64,000 bases of DNA from contig VEPL01000025.1 of NCBI GenBank assembly GCA_012026885.1, forward strand, positions 668,595 to 732,594, in the 5' to 3' direction. The position numbers were made by a program, and so were the translations under genes. Shown piece by piece: positions 41,395 to 48,983 of this stretch. Below the pieces are notes generated by a model. The model did not search any database. It was not told the DNA's origin and saw only the letters and a list, made by a program, of their open reading frames with translations. Position 1 is the stretch's first letter; each line of letters opens with the position of its first letter. This DNA comes from Betaproteobacteria bacterium (GTDB taxonomy: Bacteria; Pseudomonadota; Gammaproteobacteria; Burkholderiales; Rhodocyclaceae).

Positions 41395-41427
41395 CGAAAA
41401 GGAAAGAGCCGGCACGCGGCCGGCTCT
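41395..41427 (-). terminator. Terminator of the Pat-type acetyltransferase gene
   Basis: On the minus strand AGAGCCGGC pairs with GCCGGCTCT around CGCGT and is followed by TTCCTTTTC. The T-run is interrupted, so strength is uncertain. Confidence 0.7.
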
Positions 41428-41453
41428 CGCGAGCGGGTCGGATTGCCGCGGAA

Positions 41454-44171
41454 TCAGTTGGTGAGCGGCTTGACCACGCGCTTGACGGCGGTGTCCTCGG
41501 GGTGCGGGTGGATGGTGAAGCCGAGGCTGGTCATCAGGCGGAACATCTTGGTGTTGGTCGCCAGCACGTCGCCGACGACGGCGCGGTAGCCCTTCGTGCG
41601 GGCGCATTCGATCAGCGCGGTCATCAACTTGCGGCCGACGCCGCACTTTTGCCAGTCGTCGCCGACGGCCAGTGCGAATTCGACCGATTCGCCATCCGGG
41701 TTGAGAACGTAGCGCGCGACGCCGATCTGCTTTTCCGGTGGCTCGATACCGTCCACGTCGTCTTCGACTTCCTGCGCGATGGTGGCAACCAGCGCCATTT
41801 CGCGGTCGTAGTCGATCTGCGTGAAGCGGACCAGCATGGTCTGGGTCAGCTCGCGCAGGGTGTCCATGAAGCGGTAGTAGCGCGATTCGTCGGACATGGC
41901 CTTGACGAAATCCTGCTCCATGTCGGCATCCTCCGGACGAATCGGGCGGATGGTGACGGCCTGGCCGTCGTTCATGGTCCATTCCTGGACGAGGTGGACG
42001 GGGTAGGGATAGATCGACATGTGGGCGTAGCGGTCGCCGCTGGCGCCGGCTGCGTGGTCGATGACGATGCGCGCATCGGCGGCGATGGCGCCGTTCTCGT
42101 CGACGATCAGCGGATTGAGGTCGAGTTCCATGATCCACGGCAGTTCGCAGACCATTTCGGAGATGCAGAGCAGTACTTCCTTGAGCGCTTCGCGGTCGAC
42201 CGGCGGCATGTTGTGGAACTGGTCGAGGATCTTCGAGGTGCGTGTCGAATCGATCAGGTCCTTGGCCAGGAAGCGGTTGAGCGGCGGCAGCGCAACCGAG
42301 CGGTCGCTGAAGATCTCGATGTCGTAACCGCCGGCGCCGAAGCTGATGACCGGCCCGAAGATCGGGTCGCGGAAGACGCCGACCATCAGTTCGCGACCGT
42401 TCGGGCGCGACAGGAAGGGCTCGATCGAGACGCCGTTGATCTTGGCGTTCGGATGGCGCTTCTCCACCGTGTCGATGATGTCGTGGTAGGCATTGCGCAC
42501 GGCCGGCGCGTTGGTGATGTTGAGGCGCACGCCACCGGCGTCGGTCTTGTGCGGCAGGTCGGGCGAATCGACCTTCATCGCCACCGGAAAGCCGATCTGC
42601 TCGGCGAGCAGCAGGGCCTCGGTGGCGGTACGGGCGACCATGGTCTGCGCCACCGGCACGCGGAAGGCGCGCAGGATGGCCTTGGATTCCATCTCCGACA
42701 GCACCTTGCGCCGCTCGGCGAGCAGCGCCTCGATCAGCATCTTGGCGCCTTCGGCCTCGGGGCGGCCGTGCTGGCGGGTCGGCTCGGGCGTTTGCAGGAG
42801 CAGCTTCTGGTTGCGGTAGTACTTCGAGATGTGGTGGAACAGCTCGATCGCCGTCTCCGGCATGCGGAAGGCGGGGATGCCGGAATCCTCAAGGTATTTG
42901 CGCGCGGCGGAAACCTGTTCCTCGCCCATCCAGCAGCAGATGATCGAACGGTTGAGCTTGTCGGCGGTCTCGACGATGGCCTTGGCGACCTCGAGCGGCT
43001 CGGTCATCGCCTGCGGCGAGAGCATGACCAGCGTGCTGTCAACGTTGGCATCCTGGGTCACCGCGAGGATGGCGTCGCGGTAACGTTCCGGCGTCGCATC
43101 GCCGGCGATGTCGATCGGATTGCTGTGCGACCAGGTCGGCGGCATCAGCTTGTTCAGCGTCGCCATCGTCTCGTCGGAGAGGCGGGCGAGCGGGATGCCG
43201 AGGTCGCCGGCGCGGTCGGCGGCCATGGCGCCGGGACCACCGCCGTTGGTGATGATCGCCAGGCGGTTGCCCTGCGGGCGGAACTTGGAGGCGAGCGCCT
43301 TGGCGGCGTAGAAGAGCTGGCCGACGTTCTGTACGCGGACGACGCCGGCGCGCCGCACGGCGGCGTCGAAGACGGTGTCGGACACGGCTGCCATGCCGGA
43401 GTGGGTGGCCGCGGCGGCGGAGCCCGCCTCGTGGCGGCCGGCCTTGAGCAGGATGATCGGCTTGATGCGCGCCGCCGAGCGCAGGGCGCTCATGAAGCGG
43501 CGGGCGTTGCGGATGCCTTCCACGTACATCAGGATGTAGTGGGTGCGGTTGTCGTAGATCAGGTAGTCGAGGATCTCGCCGAAATCGACGTCGGCGGTCA
43601 TGCCGAGCGATATCACCGAGGAGAAGCCGATCTGGTTGCTCTTGGCCCAGTCGAGCACGGCCGAGCACATGGCGCCCGACTGCGAGACGAGCGCGAGGTT
43701 GCCGGTGTTCGCCGTCATGCGGGCAAAGGTGGCGTTGAGCCCGAGGTCGGGGCGGATGAGGCCGAGACAGTTGGGGCCGAGGATGCGGACGTTGTACGAG
43801 CGGGCGATCTCGAGGGTCTTGCGCTCGAGCGCGGCGCCGATGTGGCCCGATTCGGAGAAGCCGGCGGAGATGATGATCGCGTTGCGCACACCGCTGCGCC
43901 CGCACTGCTCGATGATCGCCGGCACGGTCTGCGGACGGGTGGCGATCACCGCCATCTCGACGCGGGCGCCGATCTCCTCGATCGACTTGTAGCTCTGCTG
44001 CCCCTGCACCGTTTCGTGCTTGGGATTGATCGCGTACAGGCGGCCCTTGTAGCCGGAGGCCAGGATGTTGCGGAAGATGATGGTGCCGACGGCGTTTTCG
44101 CGGTCGGAAGCGCCGATGACGGCGACCGACTTGGGCTCGAAGAGCGTCGTGAGATAGTGCTGTTCCAACAT
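41454..44171 (-). CDS. Pat-type protein lysine acetyltransferase with ADP-forming acyl-CoA synthetase domain
   Basis: 905 residues. Residues 1-470 resemble the CoA-binding and ligase part of NDP-forming acyl-CoA synthetases (FEPKSVAVIGASDRENAVG, LGPNCLGLI, VSQSGAM). An ATP-grasp region lies at about 490-710, and a C-terminal GNAT domain at about 730-895 (CGVGRKLMTALIECARTKGY). In Pat/YfiQ proteins the GNAT domain acetylates acetyl-CoA synthetase and other targets. THSG places a His at residue 257, where the catalytic phosphohistidine of active synthetases lies. The ATG at 44171 has AAGGGG upstream. It stands alone and ends at a terminator. Confidence 0.92.
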   Translation of the reverse strand: MLEQHYLTTLFEPKSVAVIGASDRENAVGTIIFRNILASGYKGRLYAINPKHETVQGQQSYKSIEEIGARVEMAVIATRPQTVPAIIEQCGRSGVRNAIIISAGFSESGHIGAALERKTLEIARSYNVRILGPNCLGLIRPDLGLNATFARMTANTGNLALVSQSGAMCSAVLDWAKSNQIGFSSVISLGMTADVDFGEILDYLIYDNRTHYILMYVEGIRNARRFMSALRSAARIKPIILLKAGRHEAGSAAAATHSGMAAVSDTVFDAAVRRAGVVRVQNVGQLFYAAKALASKFRPQGNRLAIITNGGGPGAMAADRAGDLGIPLARLSDETMATLNKLMPPTWSHSNPIDIAGDATPERYRDAILAVTQDANVDSTLVMLSPQAMTEPLEVAKAIVETADKLNRSIICCWMGEEQVSAARKYLEDSGIPAFRMPETAIELFHHISKYYRNQKLLLQTPEPTRQHGRPEAEGAKMLIEALLAERRKVLSEMESKAILRAFRVPVAQTMVARTATEALLLAEQIGFPVAMKVDSPDLPHKTDAGGVRLNITNAPAVRNAYHDIIDTVEKRHPNAKINGVSIEPFLSRPNGRELMVGVFRDPIFGPVISFGAGGYDIEIFSDRSVALPPLNRFLAKDLIDSTRTSKILDQFHNMPPVDREALKEVLLCISEMVCELPWIMELDLNPLIVDENGAIAADARIVIDHAAGASGDRYAHMSIYPYPVHLVQEWTMNDGQAVTIRPIRPEDADMEQDFVKAMSDESRYYRFMDTLRELTQTMLVRFTQIDYDREMALVATIAQEVEDDVDGIEPPEKQIGVARYVLNPDGESVEFALAVGDDWQKCGVGRKLMTALIECARTKGYRAVVGDVLATNTKMFRLMTSLGFTIHPHPEDTAVKRVVKPLTN

Positions 44172-44274
44172 GGTTCGCCCCTTGTTAAGGCTGTCGATGG
44201 TGTGTTGTTGTGCAACGCACAAAATACTAGCACGGATGGAGGTGTCGTTCCACCGGAAAGCTAGTGCATCCGGC

Positions 44275-44682
44275 CTAATCCGCGAGTCGGGTCGCGATGA
44301 CGAGCGGATGCGAAAGGGCGCGATGGACCGGGCAGCGGTTGGCGATTTCCAGCATCCGCGCGCGCACTTCCGGTGCCAGGTCGCCGTCGAGGGTGATGGT
44401 GCGCACGATCCGGTCCCGCTTGCCGCCATCGGCATCGATGCGGTCGTGCGTCAGTCCGACGCTGATGCCGCGCAGAGGGAGGCCCTTGCGTTCGGCATAC
44501 ATGCGCAGCGTCATCGAGGTGCACGCCCCGAGTGCCGCCATCAGGTAGTCGAAAGGCGCCGGGCCGGCATCGGCACCGCCGACGCTGACCGGTTCGTCGG
44601 CGAGCAGGCGGTGCTGGCCGGCAAGGACTTCCTGCTGGTATCTTCCCTGACCGTTTTCCTGCACGACTACCTGGAATGCCAT
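44275..44682 (-). CDS. OsmC-family peroxiredoxin-like protein
   Basis: 135 residues. The two redox cysteines of OsmC/Ohr proteins are present, Cys54 in LGACTSMTLRMYAERKG and Cys117 in NRCPVHRAL. Such dimers reduce organic hydroperoxides. The start ATG (44682-44680) shares the palindrome CATG with the divergent methyltransferase start, so the two genes have no intergenic space. Longer upstream frames mirror the methyltransferase gene and were not used. Confidence 0.88.
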   Translation of the reverse strand: MAFQVVVQENGQGRYQQEVLAGQHRLLADEPVSVGGADAGPAPFDYLMAALGACTSMTLRMYAERKGLPLRGISVGLTHDRIDADGGKRDRIVRTITLDGDLAPEVRARMLEIANRCPVHRALSHPLVIATRLAD

Positions 44683-45232
44683 GACTGCCCCCGCGAATGT
44701 ACTGCACGCCATGATAGCGCCGTCGCCGTGGGTCGTCCGCCATGCCCTGGAGATCCCGGCCGGCGGCCGCGCTCTCGACCTGGCCTGCGGCAGTGGGCGC
44801 CATGCCCGCTGGCTGGCGGCGAGCGGCCATCCGGTGCTGGCTGTCGACCGCGACGCGGCGGCGCTGGCCGGGCTGCGTGGCGAGGTCGGCATCGAGGTTC
44901 TGGATGCCGACCTCGAGGGTGAGATCTGGCCTCTGGCTGGCGAGGCATTCGCCGGCATCGTCGTCACCAACTACCTCTGGCGGCCCCGGCTGGACGATGT
45001 GCTGGCCCTGCTCGCGCCGGACGGCGTGCTGATCTACGAGACCTTCATGGTCGGTCACGAGGCATACGGTCGTCCGTCGCGTCCCGAATTCCTGCTGCGC
45101 CCCGGCGAATTGCGCGAACGGGCCGCCGCGGCAGGCTTGCAAGAGATCGCCTGGTTCGAGGGCCTGGTCGCCGAGCCCGGCCCGGCCATGCGCCAGGCGA
45201 TCTGCGCGCGGCGGGTTGACGCGACCGCCTAA
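44681..45232 (+). CDS. Class I SAM-dependent methyltransferase
   Basis: 183 residues. The SAM-binding motif LDLACGSGRHARWLAASGH lies near residues 33-51 and the acidic strand end at VDRD near 56; the later strand motif is GVLIYETFM near 117. It belongs to the small TehB-like methyltransferases; the substrate is unknown. The first ATG overlaps the divergent osmC start; a second ATG at 44711 is possible. Its TAA overlaps the stop codon of convergent tesA. Confidence 0.84.
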   Translation: MTAPANVLHAMIAPSPWVVRHALEIPAGGRALDLACGSGRHARWLAASGHPVLAVDRDAAALAGLRGEVGIEVLDADLEGEIWPLAGEAFAGIVVTNYLWRPRLDDVLALLAPDGVLIYETFMVGHEAYGRPSRPEFLLRPGELRERAAAAGLQEIAWFEGLVAEPGPAMRQAICARRVDATA

Positions 45233-45831
45233 CGCAACAAGGGTTGCAGCGCTGGCCAGACGTGCTCGAGGATCAGCGGCTGGGCCTCGGCGGTCGGATG
45301 CAGGTTGTCGGGCAGGAAATATTGGCGCTCGGCCGCCACCGGGGCGAGCAGGAAGTCGAGCAGCGCCGCCTTGCGGGCCTTGGCGACCGTGGCGAAGCTG
45401 GCGGCGAATTCGTCGGCGTACGGACCGTAGTTGGGCGGCAGCCGCATGCCGGCGATCAGCACGCGGGCGCCGGCCGCCTGTGCGGCCTGCGTCATCGCCG
45501 CCAGGTTGTCGCGCATCTGGGCGAGCGGCAGGCCGCGCAGGCCGTCGTTGGCGCCGAGGGCGATGACGACGACGGCCGGCCGGTGGCGGGCGAGGGCTTC
45601 CGGCAGCCGGCTGCGCCCGCCAGCGGTGGTCTCGCCGGAAATCGACAGGTTGGCGACGCTATAATCGCCGGGTCGTCCATCCAGGCGGCGGGCGAGCAGC
45701 GACGGCCACGCCTGTTCCGGGCGCAGGCCGTAACCGGCCGACAGCGAATCACCCATGACCAGCACGGTGCGCGCGGCGAGCGCGGGGCAGGCGGTGGACA
45801 GCAGGGCGAACAGGAGGAGCAGGATCCGCAT
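45229..45831 (-). CDS. tesA: Periplasmic GDSL/SGNH esterase, TesA-type arylesterase
   Basis: 200 residues with a signal peptide (residues 1-19, ending PALA). The SGNH blocks are visible: VMGDSLSAGYGL (Ser), a Gly in SGETTAGG, ALGANDGLRG (Asn), and DNLHPTAEAQ (Asp and His). TesA is a lysophospholipase/thioesterase of the periplasm. Two starts are possible, ATG 45831 and ATG 45840; the former leads directly into the hydrophobic core of the signal peptide. The divergent gene is the YbbA-type ATPase, the same pairing as in E. coli. Confidence 0.9.
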   Translation of the reverse strand: MRILLLLFALLSTACPALAARTVLVMGDSLSAGYGLRPEQAWPSLLARRLDGRPGDYSVANLSISGETTAGGRSRLPEALARHRPAVVVIALGANDGLRGLPLAQMRDNLAAMTQAAQAAGARVLIAGMRLPPNYGPYADEFAASFATVAKARKAALLDFLLAPVAAERQYFLPDNLHPTAEAQPLILEHVWPALQPLLR

Positions 45832-46522
45832 GGCGGACATACCGGTAGTCGAAGTGAGCGGGTTGGGCAAGACGGTCGATAACGGCGGCGCGCCGCTGAC
45901 CATCATCGCCGATATTACCTTTTCGGTGGCCCCCGGCGAAAGCGTGGCCATCGTCGGCGCTTCGGGGTCCGGCAAGTCCACGCTGCTCGGCCTGCTGGCC
46001 GGCCTCGACGTGCCGACGCAGGGCACGGTGCGCCTCGACGGGAGCGACCTCGGCGCGCTCGACGAGGACGAACGCGCCCGCCTGCGCGGGCGCCTGCTCG
46101 GTTTCGTTTTCCAGTCCTTCCAACTGCTGCCCGCATTGACGGCCATCGAGAACGTCATGCTGCCGCTGGAATTGGCCGGTTTTCCTGGGTCGACCGCAAC
46201 CGCCCGCGAATGGCTCCTGCGTGTCGGCCTCGGCGAGCGCCTGAAGCATTATCCGAAGCATCTCTCGGGCGGCGAGCAGCAGCGCGTCGCGCTGGCCCGG
46301 GCCTTCGCCGCAAATCCACGCCTAGTGTTGGCCGACGAGCCGACCGGGAATCTCGATGCGGCCACTGGCGCCCAGATCATCGACATGATGTTCGACCTCA
46401 ATGCCCGCCAGGGGACGACCCTCATCCTCGTCACCCACGACGAGGCGATCGCCGCGCGCTGCGGACGGCTATTGCGCCTGCAGTCCGGGCGTCTGGCCGG
46501 CGCCCCGGAAACGCGCGGCTAG
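45830..46522 (+). CDS. ABC transporter ATP-binding protein, YbbA/LolD-like
   Basis: 230 residues. All ATPase motifs are intact: Walker A GASGSGKST, the Q-loop FQSFQLLP, signature LSGGEQQR, Walker B LVLADEPTGNLD and the switch His in VTHDEA. It belongs to the MacB/LolD/YbbA group, which works with FtsX-like permeases. A strong AGGAGCAGGA precedes the ATG. In E. coli ybbA is followed by the permease ybbP; here the next gene is msrB after 176 bases, so no permease partner is adjacent. The 176-base gap contains a short GC-rich inverted repeat and no gene. Confidence 0.88.
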   Translation: MADIPVVEVSGLGKTVDNGGAPLTIIADITFSVAPGESVAIVGASGSGKSTLLGLLAGLDVPTQGTVRLDGSDLGALDEDERARLRGRLLGFVFQSFQLLPALTAIENVMLPLELAGFPGSTATAREWLLRVGLGERLKHYPKHLSGGEQQRVALARAFAANPRLVLADEPTGNLDAATGAQIIDMMFDLNARQGTTLILVTHDEAIAARCGRLLRLQSGRLAGAPETRG

Positions 46523-46698
46523 CGGCTTCGGCCGGAACTATCCGGCCGCGACGACGCTCCGACGGCAAAGGCTGCTTCACGCCGGCCACATCCCCGGTCT
46601 CGTTGTAATGAAAGACTTGGCAGCCGCGACCAAAGGGAACGAGCGAACCGCCGCGACAGAGCGTTTCCCGGGGCGCGCTCCCTATTCAGGAGAACAAA

Positions 46699-47199
46699 AT
46701 GAACCGACGCAACTGGCTTTTTCGCATCACCGGGCTGGCCGCTGCCGGTGTGTTGCCCCATCACGCCGGGGCCACCGCCGGCAATTTTCCGTTGAACAAG
46801 TCCAGACAGGAATGGAAACAGCTGGTTTCGCCGGAGGCGTACGCCGTGCTGTTCGAGGATGGCACCGAGCGCCCCGGGAGCAGCCCGCTGAACGGCGAGA
46901 AGCGGGCTGGCACCTACGTCTGCGCCGCCTGCAACAACCCGCTGTTCGACAGCGCGACCAAATACGAGAGCGGCACCGGCTGGCCGAGCTTCTGGCAGCC
47001 GCTGGCCGGCGCGCTCGGCACGTCGGCTGATTTCAAGCTGATCTATCCGCGGACCGAGTACCACTGCGCACATTGCGGCGGGCACCAGGGCCACGTCTTC
47101 GACGACGGCCCGAAACCGACCGGCAAGCGCTATTGCAACAATGGCGTTGCCCTGCGGTTCATTCCCCAAGGTACGGCGCTGCCGGCGCTGCGCTCCTGA
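46699..47199 (+). CDS. msrB: Exported peptide-methionine (R)-S-oxide reductase MsrB
   Basis: 166 residues. The N-terminus MNRRNWLFRITGLAAAG looks like a twin-arginine signal peptide, so the enzyme probably acts in the periplasm. The MsrB domain shows the zinc cysteines CAAC and CAHC, the SGTGWPSFW motif, and the catalytic Cys in RYCNNGVALRF. It repairs methionine-R-sulfoxide in oxidised proteins. The ATG has CAGGAG upstream. It converges with pgaD; the 54 bases between hold no clear terminator. Confidence 0.92.
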   Translation: MNRRNWLFRITGLAAAGVLPHHAGATAGNFPLNKSRQEWKQLVSPEAYAVLFEDGTERPGSSPLNGEKRAGTYVCAACNNPLFDSATKYESGTGWPSFWQPLAGALGTSADFKLIYPRTEYHCAHCGGHQGHVFDDGPKPTGKRYCNNGVALRFIPQGTALPALRS

Positions 47200-47253
47200 G
47201 CGCGTCGTTACCGGTCAGGTGACGTTGGGGTTGGCCGGCCGGCTTCCAGCGGC

Positions 47254-47739
47254 TTAAGCCTGGCGAGGCGGCTCGTTGTAGGCATTCATGACGCGGCCGC
47301 GCGGGCCGTGCTCGACATAGAGCACTTGCGTACGTTGCCAGCGCGCGAGGTTTTCGGGGTCGAGCGCGGCGTCGCGGGCCAGACGGTCCATGCCGACCGG
47401 GTGCCAGCGTTCGTCGGTCTTCCCCCAGTGCCGCTTCAGGCGCTCGTAGATGTAAGCCGCGAAGAGTACCGCCGACGCCGTGGCAAGCGCGTAGGGCACG
47501 AGATGCGCCAGTGCCCGGAAGGATTCCAGCGAGACCACCTGCGGTACGAGGAAGCGCGGCAGTTCAAAGCCGACGTGGTAGCCGAGGGTGGTGAGCAATA
47601 CAAACCACATGCCCAGCCAGATGCCCCAGCAGAGCAGGGTGAGCGCGACCCCGACGACCCGCCGCACCGGGTGGGCGAGGTCAGGGCGGTCGATGATCAG
47701 CGGGAGTCGGGTCGGATGCCCCGGTCGGGACTCGTCCAT
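47254..47739 (-). CDS. pgaD: PNAG biosynthesis membrane protein PgaD
   Basis: 161 residues with two membrane spans (about 28-50 and 75-97), as in PgaD, the partner of the PgaC synthase that is stabilised by c-di-GMP. It overlaps the end of pgaC by 43 bases. The C-terminal tail is hydrophilic (residues 100-161) and somewhat longer than in E. coli. Assignment rests on size, topology and operon position rather than on strong sequence motifs. Confidence 0.84.
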   Translation of the reverse strand: MDESRPGHPTRLPLIIDRPDLAHPVRRVVGVALTLLCWGIWLGMWFVLLTTLGYHVGFELPRFLVPQVVSLESFRALAHLVPYALATASAVLFAAYIYERLKRHWGKTDERWHPVGMDRLARDAALDPENLARWQRTQVLYVEHGPRGRVMNAYNEPPRQA

Positions 47740-48983
47740 ATCGCTCGGCGCTCCTTGTCGCGCAGCAGGATCTTGGGAATGGCGGCGGCGGCCGTCGCCG
47801 CCGCGATGATCCAGTAGATGGTCGGATACCAGACCGCCCAGAAATAGTTCTTGAGCAGGCCGCGGTCGTAGGGGCGGTCGAGGAACAGGCTGAGGACGAT
47901 CTGCAGCATGCAGACCGTCCCGATGATCAGGCCGGTCCACCCGAGCAGCAGGATGGGGGCGCTCTGCAGGTCGACCCGGAACAGAATGTAGTCGATGAGG
48001 CGGTAGGCTGCCAGCAGGACGAAGAGAACCGCCCACAGGATACTCAGCCCGTATTCGATGGCGAGCGGCCACAGGCGAAGGTTGTTGCGCGTCATCAGCC
48101 GGGGCCAGTAGTCGAGCAGCACCTGGGTACCGCCCATCGACCAGCGCAGGCGCTGCTTCCACAACCCGCCCAGGGTTTCCGGCATGAGTATCCAGCACAG
48201 CGCGCGCGGCTCGAAGCGCACTTCCCAGTTGGCGAGCATCAGTTTCCAGGTGACATCGACGTCCTCGGTGAGCTTTTCCGGGCTCCAGTAGCCGACTTCG
48301 TGCAGCGCGCTGCGGCGGAAGGCAGTGACTACCCCGGACACCGTGAAGATCAGCCCGAGTGCGCGTTGCGCGCGCTTGATCAGTCCGACGATGGAGGAGA
48401 ACTCGCCGACCTGGATACGCCCGAGGATGGTCGAGCGGTTGCGCACGCGCGGGTTGCCGGTGACGGCGCCGACTTCGTGTTCGTCGAAATGACGCACCAG
48501 CCAGTGCAGCGCATTGCGGTCGAGGCGGGCGTCGCCGTCGATGCCGACGAGGATCTCGGCCTGCGTCAGGAGCGCCGCGGTATTGAGACCGACCGCCTTG
48601 CCCTGGTTCTCGATCTGATGGACGACCCGCAAGCGCGGGAAGCGGGCTGCCAGCCCGTTGAGGATCTCGCCGGTGCGATCTTTGCTGCCGTCGTTGATGG
48701 CGATGACTTCGTAGTTCGGGTACTTCGATTCCATCAGCGCTTCGATGGTTTCCTCGGCGTGCGCTTCCTCGTTCAAGCAGGGGACGAAGACGGCGACCAG
48801 CGGGTAATCGCTGCGCTCCGGCGGCTGGCTGACTATCCGGTGCGGGTGGCGCTCGAAGCGGAAATAGAAGGCGAGGCCACCGATCATCCAGAATACCGAC
48901 ATCAGCACCGGATAGAGGAAGACGAAGGCGAGGATGGCTCCCCAGGCGTCACCGAGCAGGACGGGAAGGGGGGTGATCGTCAT
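47697..48983 (-). CDS. pgaC: Poly-beta-1,6-N-acetylglucosamine synthase PgaC
   Basis: 428 residues. A processive GT2 glycosyltransferase at the inner membrane, with a membrane span at the N-terminus (about 15-38) and several in the C-terminal third. Catalytic features are VFVPCLNEE, NDGSKDRT, GIDGDAR, TEDVDVTWKL and KQRLRWSMGG (the Q-x2-RW motif). It polymerises UDP-GlcNAc into the biofilm polysaccharide PNAG and needs PgaD. It overlaps pgaB by four bases and pgaD by 43 bases. Confidence 0.95.
   Translation of the reverse strand: MTITPLPVLLGDAWGAILAFVFLYPVLMSVFWMIGGLAFYFRFERHPHRIVSQPPERSDYPLVAVFVPCLNEEAHAEETIEALMESKYPNYEVIAINDGSKDRTGEILNGLAARFPRLRVVHQIENQGKAVGLNTAALLTQAEILVGIDGDARLDRNALHWLVRHFDEHEVGAVTGNPRVRNRSTILGRIQVGEFSSIVGLIKRAQRALGLIFTVSGVVTAFRRSALHEVGYWSPEKLTEDVDVTWKLMLANWEVRFEPRALCWILMPETLGGLWKQRLRWSMGGTQVLLDYWPRLMTRNNLRLWPLAIEYGLSILWAVLFVLLAAYRLIDYILFRVDLQSAPILLLGWTGLIIGTVCMLQIVLSLFLDRPYDRGLLKNYFWAVWYPTIYWIIAAATAAAAIPKILLRDKERRAIWTSPDRGIRPDSR

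Noticed and set aside
41376-44264. A 962-codon open frame on the plus strand opposite the Pat-type gene
   Set aside because: It is the antisense shadow of a GC-rich gene with clear domains; its translation is low in motifs and has no ribosome binding site.
46523-46698. A remnant of the ybbP permease after ybbA
   Set aside because: No hydrophobic reading frame of useful length is present in these 176 bases.
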